21,608 nt of DNA from Botryllus schlosseri (Eukaryota > Chordata > Ascidiacea > Stolidobranchia > Styelidae), in assembly GCA_000444245.1 (NCBI GenBank), contig ATSW01012517.1, positions 1 through 21,608 on the forward strand. The letters are read 5' to 3'. Below are positions 10,701-18,407 of the stretch, one piece after another; within the stretch, counting starts at the first letter, position 1, and every line of letters begins with the position of its first letter. The translations under genes were made by a program, and so were the position numbers. Below the pieces are notes generated by a model, which did no database searches, had not been told where the DNA came from, and was given only the letters and a program-made list of their open reading frames with translations.

Positions 10701-12421
10701 CATAACTACGCCCCACGGAGAAATGATCAATCTGTTTACCATTCTCATGATAGAAAGCGTCGATTCCACGTCGCGATCTGAAACTAAGATTTTTGAACTT
10801 TCAACCCAAACCGGTCTTAGATTAGTCACGAATCGGTCATAGATCCGGCCCGTGATCAATGCAATGTAAAAAGCAAACACATTAATTTCATGATCACTGA
10901 CCAGACAAAACCTTCCAGACAAATTCCTATTAGGTCTGTTGACATTATACAGTCTGTCACTTAGGTTCGGCCTATACTCCCCACCGTGTAATTTTATATT
11001 TGTTGAATATACCTTCTCTTGGATTTCATAGTCGTATTACGTAAACTGTAGTGAGAGAAGCGTAGATTGTGAATTCCCAATCGATTTCTTTCTTTTGATT
11101 TATTTCTTAATTTGTCCAGCTCCAACGTGTATGGCGATTGACATTTTCATTGCGACAATGAAATGGTTGTTATACGTGATTGATAAATATTATCAAAGAT
11201 CGGTAACTATAACTATCGTTCGAACGTCCGATAAATATTCTCCTACGTAGCTATGGATACTTGCAAGTGAAAAGATATTTGGAATTCCACGCCAAATCAC
11301 AAAATGGCTGCAGCCCTAACGATACTTGTGCCGATTTGTAACACGATCGCTTTGTTTCACGTTATTAACAAAACATATATACCCATTCAACGACCCATAA
11401 CCGTCAAATCGTTTGTTTGTCAATAGTGCGCCTTATCCACGCTATGCTTACAGAATGGGATTATATCTCTTTAGTAACATTACCTCTGTTATGGTGAAGT
11501 TATCATTGTGATTTGACGATATCTGAGATACTGTCTAATATAAACGCCACACGTGTAATTGCCTCCCTATTGCCTTCGAGGCCTCCTTTTCACCTTTAGT
11601 GATGTATCCAACATATTACATTTACCAATGGAGGATGGACCATGTCTTGGTAGCCAATACATGTAACATACGCGTGTCTTGTGTAGCCTGTGAACCGCAC
11701 ACATGCCTTATTTATGTTGTCAGCACCGATAAAGCCATGTAGCAGTGTAACCTACGTATTTGATCCCACTGCGCCCCTCCCCTATCGTGGCGTTCCTGAC
11801 GTTTCGACAGCGCATGCATTGTTTATCCGGTGTTACGTTATTTCTAACGCGCGCCAAGTAACTATTGTGAACTGTTTCAATATCATAAGTTTGTATTCCA
11901 AGTGGGATAATAAACACGCCCATATCGTGTAATTCCGTGCTTATATATATATTCGATCGCGAGGTATTTTTAGAAATATTTCCGAATCCGTCATAGTAAC
12001 CCGTTCGGAGTATTTGGATTGTGTCTCCGTTTTACACGCTTGACGACCTGGAGATACACGGCCGGGCACGGAACGCACCTAGTTGTCACTGAATCTGAAG
12101 ATGTGATTTGCTACTTGTGTTAATACAATTTATATAACGATACTGAAGCATTTAGTACGCGTTCATCAAATATAAATACTGCATAGATATAAATAGACAC
12201 GAAATTACATTTCTTGATGTTTCCGACAGTGGGGACGGTGCACATGGACTGATTTGATTTTTATAATGGCCGCTCCTTCACACTCTTTTGCCACTCACGA
12301 TTCTTCTTTGTGAGGATATTTACCGTGAATGGATATCGCTTACTCGGCTAATGGTGCTTTCAACACTTTAAATCGTATGCTGCATATATTGTTAGAAGTC
12401 AATCCAATGTAAAATTTGTTT
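4798..12421. other. Long apparently gene-free stretch
   Basis: About 7.6 kb with no exon, RNA gene or transposon terminus I can support. The longest frame, 145 codons on the minus strand at 5065-5502, has no recognisable domain. Scattered short ATG frames (for example 6538-6876, 7921-8208 and 10695-10922, minus strand) also read as random sequence. The stretch is AT-rich around 8700-9030, where a diverged direct repeat lies (separate entry). It could contain intron or enhancer sequence of a gene outside the window, which sequence alone cannot show. Confidence 0.45.
8730..9029. repeat. AT-rich segment bounded by a diverged ~40-bp direct repeat
   Basis: 8730-8769 and 8991-9029 share CTAATTCTAATTT, then a weaker GTGAA-like block, then TTTCAAT, giving roughly three-quarters identity over about 40 bp. 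The bases between are AT-rich with no open frame of note. It could be a degraded short repeat element or low-complexity coincidence; no target duplication is visible. Confidence 0.35.
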
Positions 12422-12626
12422 GGCGAGATAGCGCAGTCCGCGGCTACAACACCAATGGGTTGCGGGTTCGACAGTCCGACCGAGATCGACTGTAGATTTC
12501 CTGTACCTAAGTGTTTGAAGTTTATCTAGGCTCCTCCCCACTACCTCATCACCGTATGCGGTGTCTTAGAAAAAGTCTAGAAATGGGCGATGCTACAAGT
12601 CGGCAGTTGTGGAATAAAAATGAATA
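12422..12626 (+). mobile_element. tRNA-derived SINE, one copy
   Basis: The head begins GGCGAGATAGCGCAGTCCG, holding a pol III A-box-like TAGCGCAGTCCG. A B-box-like GGGTTCGACAGTCC follows at about 12463, close to the GGTTCGANTCC consensus but with one extra base. A non-tRNA body follows, and the tail is A-rich (AATAAAAATGAATAAT, from 12614). This is the known layout of a tRNA-derived SINE: pol III head, body, A-rich tail. The irregular B box and the missing cloverleaf make a working tRNA gene unlikely. No confident target duplication was found, so the 3' boundary is approximate. Confidence 0.68.
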
Positions 12627-13788
12627 ATATCGGCCTGGTGTAAATGACCGTAGTAGTCGACAAACAAACAATGTACAATTTTTTGTACAATTGTGGTGAA
12701 AAATATTACACAGTTTGGTCAAGACGGCGCTGTGTTCGGGTTTATATCCGTTTTCTGTCCACGGAAGGCTTCGTTGGATATATATTTATACTGCATTATA
12801 TGAAGTATGTTAAATTACATATCCGCGTACAAACATAGTCAAATTTCGACCAGTAGATCTCAAATTATTTTTTAATACGAGTTGACTTATTGACTAATTT
12901 CGTTAATATGTCACAGTCAGCTTGTTTGATATTCATGGTGTTTCGACTCCATTTGTAATTTTACACGAGGCCGATACTCTTTATTTTTCATTCCGTCTTG
13001 TAACTCGGCCCACTTCTACTTCTAGGCTTTTAATAAGACGCCGCTTTCGCGGATCACATGGCGAGGAGGAGGCTAGATAAACCTCCAAAACTTATGCAGG
13101 AATTCTGGAGTCGTCCACGGCCGGACTAAAACCCCAAACCCACTTGGGTTGCAGCCGTGGATCCTACCACTGCGTTCTCTCGCCACTGATGTCACCATTT
13201 AATTTAAAACGTCTGTGCAGTATAGTTCTGACTTGGTTAAACGTATTGGTAATCGAGACTTCGATCGAGTCAATGTCGCAACACGTCTTAATTTTACTAT
13301 GGGTAGCCTACCATTACCCCATAGCAATTCACAACTCCCTCCTTTAATACTAATAACATATAGAAATAGGGATTTCGGCGCCAATACCGCGTCACAGCAC
13401 ACAAATACATATAAACTTTCGACGAACATGCGACTCCGCGAAGTGTGCTGCCAAAAGATCGGCCGCGAGAAAACCTATGGCCGACCTGCGCACGTTGGCC
13501 GAGCCGAGACCATCGATATACAGTACAGTACGTCCAACTCTTCATTGTTCATGTTCATAAATTACATGGCCTAAATTTTAAATGGCTCCACCTCCCTCAT
13601 ATCTACCGGTAAATCTGATCACGTGGTCTGCGTCTGAAAGAGGATAAAAATATATGCAATTACTACTGTGTCAATCATGAATTTGAAATTTTCTTCTCTG
13701 CTCCCGCGACTAGACGTATCACAAACACACTGTCGCACTATAACGAGCTAGGGTTTTCGAATGGCAGTGTAACGGGTGCTTTTGTTGT
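12627..13788. other. Unassigned stretch with small palindromes
   Basis: No coding exon is supportable; overlapping frames of 64-119 codons on both strands at 13144-13574 are mutually contradictory. Two local symmetries are visible. One is an inverted repeat around TGTACAA at about 12669-12695. The other is a two-part hairpin at 13115-13160, where CCACGGC pairs with GCCGTGG and an inner AACCCA pairs with TGGGTT. Their role is unknown. Confidence 0.4.
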
Positions 13789-13809
13789 GGGGTGGGGTGG
13801 GGGTGGGGG
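13789..13809 (+). other. Strong G-quadruplex motif
   Basis: Four G-tracts of 4, 4, 5 and 5 bases are separated by single T residues. This exceeds the usual G-quadruplex rule (four tracts of at least 3 G with loops of 1-7), and 1-nt loops give the most stable parallel folds. It stands in non-coding DNA with no gene start identified beside it. Confidence 0.8.
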
Positions 13810-14093
13810 AGTGGCAACCATCCGACGAAACGTGAAATTCCGCCGTGGTCATCTTTTCAAGACTATTAGGAATATATCAATAAAACCACGACCAGAAATA
13901 GACAATACATTGGAAATCAATATCCCATACTGCGCCGTTCTAATAAATTACTGCTGCAGTAGCCGTGCTCATTTTGCATCGTAATTACAAGGATAATATA
14001 GCGTCCTAGCTAACGATTATTGAGTTTGTCTCAAAACTGCTCTTCATTTAGACGTCAGGCCTTCTGGTCGCAGAGAGGTTTGTGCATCTTATG

Positions 14094-14155
14094 CAGTGTA
14101 GGCCTACACTGTAGCTGTACACTGAATCCTACACTCTACACTACACTACACTACA
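14094..14155. repeat. 18-bp palindrome followed by an ACACT microsatellite
   Basis: CAGTGTAGGCCTACACTG (14094-14111) is a perfect palindrome centred on AGGCCT. It is followed by CTGTACACTG and then an irregular pentamer array of ACACT/CTACA units to about 14155. The palindrome half-site (ACACT) matches the microsatellite unit, so the array may have grown from it by slippage. Confidence 0.75.
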
Positions 14156-14345
14156 TGCTCAAGGGACCATTAAAGCGGTAGATAGATATGGAATCGGCGT
14201 AAAACTTACTTAATCGTTTTGTTGATTAGTAGCTCTCAGAAGCAACCGCAGTTGTCGATCAGGTATGTCGTATGTGCCGTCAACGTTAACGGGAAAGGAC
14301 TAAATATAAACCACCTTGCACGATATGGATCTCTATACCATATAC

Positions 14346-14410
14346 ATAGTCTATTAGGGGTCCCAACCCTAGGGGGCCATGACCCACAGGTTGTGAATCC
14401 TTGCTGTTTA
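14346..14410. mobile_element. Probable hAT terminus fragment
   Basis: AGGGGTCCCAACCCTAGGGGGCCATGACCC resembles hAT ends of the CAGGGGTCCCCAACC class, followed by the usual G/C-rich subterminal run. No partner terminus or 8-bp duplication is recognisable, so this is called as a broken end only. Its inner boundary is arbitrary. Confidence 0.4.
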
Positions 14411-14694
14411 AAACACAGCGCCCCTTCTGCGATTAAATACTAGTTGAAACCAGAAACTTAGTGCAATGTCGAAATCCCAAATTTCTTGTCGGTTGCCTAA
14501 AAAATGGTCAACTTTCTCGCTCCCAAAATACAGTTTTTCTTTCACAATATCGGGCGGTTGAATAAAAAAGGCCAATTTTCCGGCTCAGCTCCCAAAATAG
14601 CCGCCGGAACGTTACTTCGGTGCTAATTTACTGTATCTCAGTCGAATTTGCCCTACATTAAACAAAAATTCTCGCAACGAGGACAAAAACTCAA

Positions 14695-14787
14695 AAGGGG
14701 GACATTTAGGCGTCCGCGGAGGATATTTTTAAAAACCTGAAAAAGGAGGACAAATCCTCCGAAAGGAGAACGTATGGTAACCCTATT
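14695..14787. mobile_element. Probable right end of another hAT-like element
   Basis: The end ACGTATGGTAACCCTA, read in reverse as TAGGGTTACCATACGT, resembles the CAGGGTTACCATA-class termini known from hAT elements in many animals. The preceding GGAGGACAAATCCTCC and GGAGGATATTTTT runs match the 'gtcct/aggac'-rich interior usual for that class. No left partner was found, so the start is approximate. Confidence 0.45.
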
Positions 14788-14870
14788 GTTGTTAATATTA
14801 ACTCGTCAATTATAAGTACGTAAAGAACGAGAAATGTGTATAACCGACAAGAAAGACAAATAATAGATCA

Positions 14871-14974
14871 CACTGTTATATCGGGCCTAGGTGGATATTA
14901 GATTGGTCGTTTCGCCATCCTCTTGTCTACTCATCAAATCATTACTGTGCCTTGTGTATCGCAGTGCGTGTCCT
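14871..14974 (+). repeat. 104-bp direct repeat, copy 1
   Basis: This segment, starting CACTGTTATATCGGGCC and ending GCGTGTCCT, recurs in the same orientation at 16336-16439 with about ten substitutions and no length change, so about 90% identity. The two copies bracket the tRNA-headed SINE and its transposon insert. They may be 3' tails of two tandem SINEs of one family, or terminal direct repeats of one small composite element. The sequence does not decide between these. Confidence 0.85.
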
Positions 14975-15517
14975 AGCCGAGAAGATAGCGTAGTGGTTAC
15001 TGGTAGGGCTGGGCACAATGATTCGAGTACTCGAATCTGAATCGAGTATTAATTTTAATGATTCGAGTCGAGTAGTAAAAGACGATTTTTTCGAGTACTG
15101 AAATTATACGCTCCTCGCCACTGAAAGTTGATTTATCAACGAGGAGTTTATCAACGATCAACGAGTTTATACTAATTTCACTGTTGAAGCCTTGAAACCT
15201 TGACTGGCCGTATCGTAGCATACGAAACATGAAGTACAAAGCTACGAACGTTACTGGAAATAGCACATTTCCGAAGTCATGATCATCCCACAATATTGTC
15301 ACCAAGTGCAATGAAATCGGTATGGTCGAAAAAATACCAAAGTATCCTTAATATGATGGGTAACAGGCATTATATTATTTGTGGTCGCTTAAAGGGTACA
15401 TATTTGAGCTTGGACAAATAATATTCAGCTATGACGTCATAATGAGTGATACTCGATTACTCGACTCGACTCGAAGCATTTTACGTGATTCAGAATCGAA
15501 TCACTCGGTTCTATACC

Positions 15518-15674
15518 AATACCGAGAAAACCATTACCGAGAATGGACATTACCGAGAATGCCATTACCGAGAATGGACATTACCGAGAACAGACATTAC
15601 CGAGAATGGTCATTACCGAGAATGGACACCACCGAGAATGGACATTACCGAGAATGGCCAATGTCAAGAATATA
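15518..15674. repeat. 16-bp minisatellite array, left arm
   Basis: About ten units of CATTACCGAGAATGGA run head to tail. Some have a 15-nt length or single substitutions (for example CACCACCGAGAATGGA), and the last unit is degenerate. Because 16 is not a multiple of 3 and the unit has no stop in any forward frame, every frame stays open and repeats with a 16-residue period. This arm is the inverse complement of the array at 15796-15952. Confidence 0.93.
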
Positions 15675-15795
15675 GCTTACTGGGACTGACGTTGCCGAGA
15701 AATTTATTCCTGAGCATCGATACCGAATGTGGCAACGCCGTGATGCACTCACACGACCTGTGCATATGCATAACATGTCTGCATTGCATATATTG

Positions 15796-15952
15796 CATTC
15801 TCGGTAATGTCCATTCTCGGTGGTGTCCATTCTCGGTATTGTCCATTCTCTGTGGTGTCCATTCTCGGTAATGTCCATTCTCGGTAATGTCCATTCTCGG
15901 TGGTGTCCATTCTCGGTAATGGTATTCTCGGTAATGGTTTTCTCGGTATTGT
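15796..15952. repeat. 16-bp minisatellite array, right arm (inverted)
   Basis: About ten units of TCCATTCTCGGTAATG form the reverse complement of the left-arm unit. The outermost units also match across the arms: AATACCGAGAAAACCATTAC starts the left arm, and the right arm ends with its complement GTAATGGTTTTCTCGGTATT. The symmetry therefore extends to the array edges. A spacer of about 120 bp separates the arms, so a transcript through here could fold into a long imperfect hairpin. Confidence 0.93.
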
Positions 15953-16335
15953 CCGGACACCGAATCACTCAGGTACTCGATTTTGCCCAGCCCTAGTTAC
16001 TGGTGACGTCAAGCGCCTGTCCCACAGGCGGCCCTGGTTCGATTCCGCGTCGGAGGTTATTCTGCGACAAAAAAGTCCAGAAAAAGACCCGATGAAAGAG
16101 CGCACTCACAAAGAATGGAAAGAGCAAGAAAGAGCCGCGGAACAAGGACTAACATCGAAAAAGAAACTGTGACATTGGGCACCAGGCCGTGGTGGATGCC
16201 AGTTCCAGAGACCACGAGTCGTCGTTCGATATCCTCTTATCGGTTCATTACATCGGATTGTGTCTTATCGCATTGTACATTGTGTGTGTCTCGTTCAGAT
16301 GAAAATATAATCTGACGGTTATTGATATTATCTAA

Positions 16336-16439
16336 CACTGTTATATCGGGCCGAGGTGGATGTTAGATTGGTTGTTTCGCCATCCTTTTGTCTACTAATT
16401 ACATCATTACTGTACTTTGTGTATCGCAGTGTGTGTCCT
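16336..16439 (+). repeat. 104-bp direct repeat, copy 2
   Basis: This is the second copy of the 14871-14974 segment, same orientation, same length, about ten substitutions. It follows the SINE body directly (preceded by ATTATCTAA) and is followed by CACAGGATAG, unrelated to what follows copy 1. Repeat boundaries coincide at GTGTCCT on the right in both copies. Confidence 0.85.
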
Positions 16440-16849
16440 CACAGGATAGAATACTAGATCCCGCTGATTCTAATTGGTTTTACTTTAGGCCAGGATATAT
16501 TATACAGCAGGGGTTCTCAACTTCCCTTGTATAACGGGCCGCATTTTAACAGCAGAAGACGCTGCGGGCCGCAGAAAAATATTTACATGTATTTGTGGGC
16601 TAATGTTAACTTTAGGCTAATGTAGCCTATTTACCAGTCGTATACGGCCATGTAGTACGTTTTTATGCATTCTAAAGCATTATTGGACAGCGTTCGTAAG
16701 TTTGCAGCTGCTGCTTGTTGTAAGACTATGTATCTTCTTGCGGCGCAAGTAAATCACTTCATGGAGCGTCGGTCGGTATATTCAACTTCAAACCCTTCCA
16801 CAAGAGAACCGAACTCTCTGTTTCAATGCGTGAGAGAGCAAGTATAAAA

Positions 16850-17080
16850 TTACGGTAACTTTTGCGTTACGGAGGCCATTATCACATTGAACTCTGAGTG
16901 ATATGTGAAGAAATCTGGTGATCTGGGCCATTTCTGAGCAAACCAATCGGCCCTTTTTCTTTCCTTCCAAGCCTGGGGCCCTGCATCATTAATTACAGTA
17001 GTCAGCTTTGTCAAGTTGATATTTTTACTGGTCCCCTCCCCACGTTTGCCCAGCCTGCATTTACTCTGCATATACGTCAA
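16850..17080 (-). pseudogene. Possible Myb/SANT-like fragment inside the element
   Basis: A 76-codon minus-strand frame includes the segment LTTVINDAGPQAWKERKR, then ADWFAQKW about 18 residues from its start. The pattern (hydrophobic helix, N-x-x-G, a basic stretch, then KW) loosely resembles the third helix region of the Myb/SANT-like domains in Zeste and Harbinger-associated proteins. The similarity is short, the rest of the frame looks random, and no complete three-helix domain is visible. It could be coincidence. If real, it is a relic carried by the element and not a host gene. Confidence 0.15.
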
Positions 17081-17567
17081 CTCTGATAAAATTCAACCAG
17101 ATAATTAGTTATGCAATATCGGTGGAATCGTCCGAGGCTGGGTTAAGTATAGTCTACGCGGCAACGTGTTTCAGAACATGCTATAAAATACCGACTGGCA
17201 TTGATGTTTCTCGTCTGGTCACGATTGAATCAGACGACTGAATCTTCGCAATTCGTCGGGTGATGTTGTCCTTGCTACTAAGTTCCGGAAACAGCAGATA
17301 TTCGCACAGAATGTTGAGGTTTTATTGAAATAACACCTTCTTTAGCAGATTTCTTGGGTTTAGCGATATTCCAATCAATTTTGAACGATGCGTCTGTAAC
17401 GTCATCGGCAATCTCAACAACCGTCTGCACTGAGTCTAACACTCTTTAAAAGTGTGGGCCTACTATACGTTGCGGAATTCTCTTGAACTAGAGTCCAGTC
17501 GAATACCGATTCAAATCAATACCAATCTTAAGTCGAGCATACATCAAGAAACGAGAACACATTAAAG

Positions 17568-17881
17568 CAGGGGTTCTCAAACTATTTTAGACACGCCCCC
17601 GTTTTTGATAGGTAAAATTTAGTGCCCCCTTATCGTCATATAACAAAATGCAACCAGAATTCTAGCAACACAAACGGCTAGTTCGATGGCAAGGAAGGTT
17701 ATGGCTGTTGATGAGAGAATTCTCAAATATGAAATTCTGACTATACACCGAGAAATAACTAGGAAACGGAGATAAATTGCGCAGAGCGCAAATTTTTTTG
17801 TTCAGTTGACCGCATCTTCGCCCCCCCCTCAGATGCTTTCAGGCCCCCAAGGCAGCGCATCCTCCAGTTTGAGAACCACTG
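17568..17881. mobile_element. Short hAT-like element nested in the 16508-18166 element
   Basis: The left end is CAGGGGTTCTCAAACT and the right end, reverse-complemented, is CAGTGGTTCTCAAACT. Both are followed by C-rich/G-rich subterminal runs, as in other hAT miniatures. Length is 314 bp. The flanking octamers are CATTAAAG on the left and CTTTCATG on the right. They match poorly as direct repeats, but they are 7/8 identical when one is reverse-complemented. The inverted symmetry therefore runs 8 bp past the usual CAG start. Confidence 0.75.
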
Positions 17882-17927
17882 CTTTCATGAATGAGTAATC
17901 AAATGAAAGAGAGACGGTGCGATAAAA

Positions 17928-17948
17928 GATAGATAGATAGATAGATAG
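17928..17948. repeat. GATA microsatellite
   Basis: About five GATA units in a row, within the 16508-18166 element just past the nested short element. It is followed by a TCTTTTATTCGTCACAT segment that may be part of the host element. Confidence 0.9.
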
Positions 17949-18194
17949 TCTTTTATTCGTCACATCAATAAACAAAGAAGTATACGAAACAAATATTGCA
18001 GTATAGACTGGGAGACGACGAGGGGCCGTTAGAGCTAAGTATCTAAATTAATTTGTAAAAATACCGTGTCAGAATTAATTGCGTTTATAATGAAAGATGT
18101 CGCGGGCCGCAAAATAATCGTCTGCGGGCCGCATGCGGCCCGCGGGCCGCGGGTTGAGAACCCCTGTTATAGAGAGTGATGAGCTGAGCCAGCA

Positions 18195-18407
18195 ATGAGC
18201 CATCCGTTCCACATCACTAAGTCACAGCAATCAGCTGTTTTCTTCGAGCGTATCGGGGTAGTGAGCTTATGTTGCCAGGGGTATGCTGCCATGTTTTTCA
18301 GTAATTGCAAGAGTGTGGATGTTTTCTCGAACACGAGTTTGTTTTCCGAAAATCGTTCACTACCATATGTTTTTCTAAATCTAGCACATATCAACTTAGT
18401 CACATAA
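18195..18407 (+). other. Upstream ORF of 70 codons overlapping the FBXW4 start by one base
   Basis: An ATG-initiated frame runs from 18195 to a TAA at 18405-18407. The last A of that stop is the first base of the FBXW4 ATG, giving a TAATG stop-start. If the mRNA begins upstream of 18195, ribosomes would meet this frame first and FBXW4 would need leaky scanning or reinitiation. The encoded peptide has no recognisable domain. Alternatively transcription may start after 18195, or the TTTTTCAG at 18294-18301 may be the 3' splice site of a 5' UTR intron. Either would remove the frame from the mRNA. Confidence 0.35.

Larger units (their letters stand above)
15004..15995. mobile_element. hAT-like element carrying inverted 16-bp repeat arrays
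   Basis: The terminal inverted repeats are TAGGGCTGGGCACAAT on the left and, reverse-complemented, TAGGGCTGGGCAAAAT on the right. The 8-bp flanks GTTACTGG at 14996-15003 and 15996-16003 are identical, so the insertion is hAT-like and well preserved. The left half (15004-15510) is unique sequence shared with the decayed copy at 4436. The right half is two inverted tandem arrays plus spacer (listed separately). It inserted right after the A-box of a SINE. No transposase is encoded; the four long open frames here come from the 16-bp arrays. Confidence 0.9.
14975..16335 (+). mobile_element. tRNA-derived SINE interrupted by a hAT-like element
   Basis: The head reads AGCCGAGAAGATAGCGTAGTGG up to 14996, then resumes after the 15004-15995 insert. 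Reading the head across the insertion gives an A-box TAGCGTAGTGG (14986-14996). An anticodon-like arm follows at 16014-16030, with CGCCT/AGGCG pairing around loop GTCCCAC, T in the U33 place and CCC in the anticodon place. A perfect B-box GGTTCGATTCC lies at 16036-16046. The head is thus tRNA-Gly(CCC)-like, which is inference from the loop alone. A purine-rich body follows (about 16060-16170). The 3' limit is placed at the second 104-bp repeat but is uncertain. Confidence 0.7.
16508..18166. mobile_element. hAT-like element directly upstream of the F-box gene
   Basis: The left end is CAGGGGTTCTCAACTTCC and the right end, reverse-complemented, is CAGGGGTTCTCAACCCGC. The 8-bp flanks are TTATACAG (16500-16507) and TTATAGAG (18167-18174), one mismatch apart. 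Subterminal CGGGCCGC runs at both ends (about 16537-16573 and 18103-18149) are typical of this hAT class. Its own sequence is about 1.34 kb, without the nested 17568-17881 element. No transposase is recognisable. The right end lies 240 bp before the FBXW4 start codon. Confidence 0.9.

Noticed and set aside
11304-11426. A 40-codon frame with strong Kozak context (AAAATGG) and hydrophobic N-terminus
   Set aside because: It has no similarity, no adjoining splice signal and no neighbouring exon; isolated frames of this size are expected by chance.
12265-12312. ATGGCCGCTCC start with a GTGAGG donor-like site
   Set aside because: The frame is only about 14 codons, the donor is weak (TTT|GTGAGG), and nothing downstream could serve as a second exon.
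12422-12493. A functional tRNA gene
   Set aside because: The B-box has an extra base, no complete cloverleaf can be drawn, and a long non-tRNA body with A-rich tail follows, as in a SINE.
13199-13574. Overlapping frames of 67-119 codons on both strands
   Set aside because: They contradict each other, none has a recognisable motif, and no splice structure or codon pattern supports one over the others.
15518-15952. CRISPR-like repeat array
   Set aside because: Units are contiguous 16-mers without unique spacers, they lie in inverted arms inside a transposon, and the genome is animal.
15379-15968. Four overlapping frames of 98-141 codons on both strands with repetitive peptides
   Set aside because: They are a direct consequence of a stop-free 16-bp unit read in different frames; frame use is not conserved between the two arms.
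14871-16439. An LTR-type (TRIM) relic defined by the 104-bp repeats
   Set aside because: Not called as such, because clear TG...CA ends, a primer-binding site and a short target duplication were not seen; kept only as an alternative explanation.
18305-18406. N-terminal extension of FBXW4 from 18305
   Set aside because: The upstream frame begins with TTG directly after a stop at 18302-18304. The first in-frame ATG is at 18407 and has a good context.
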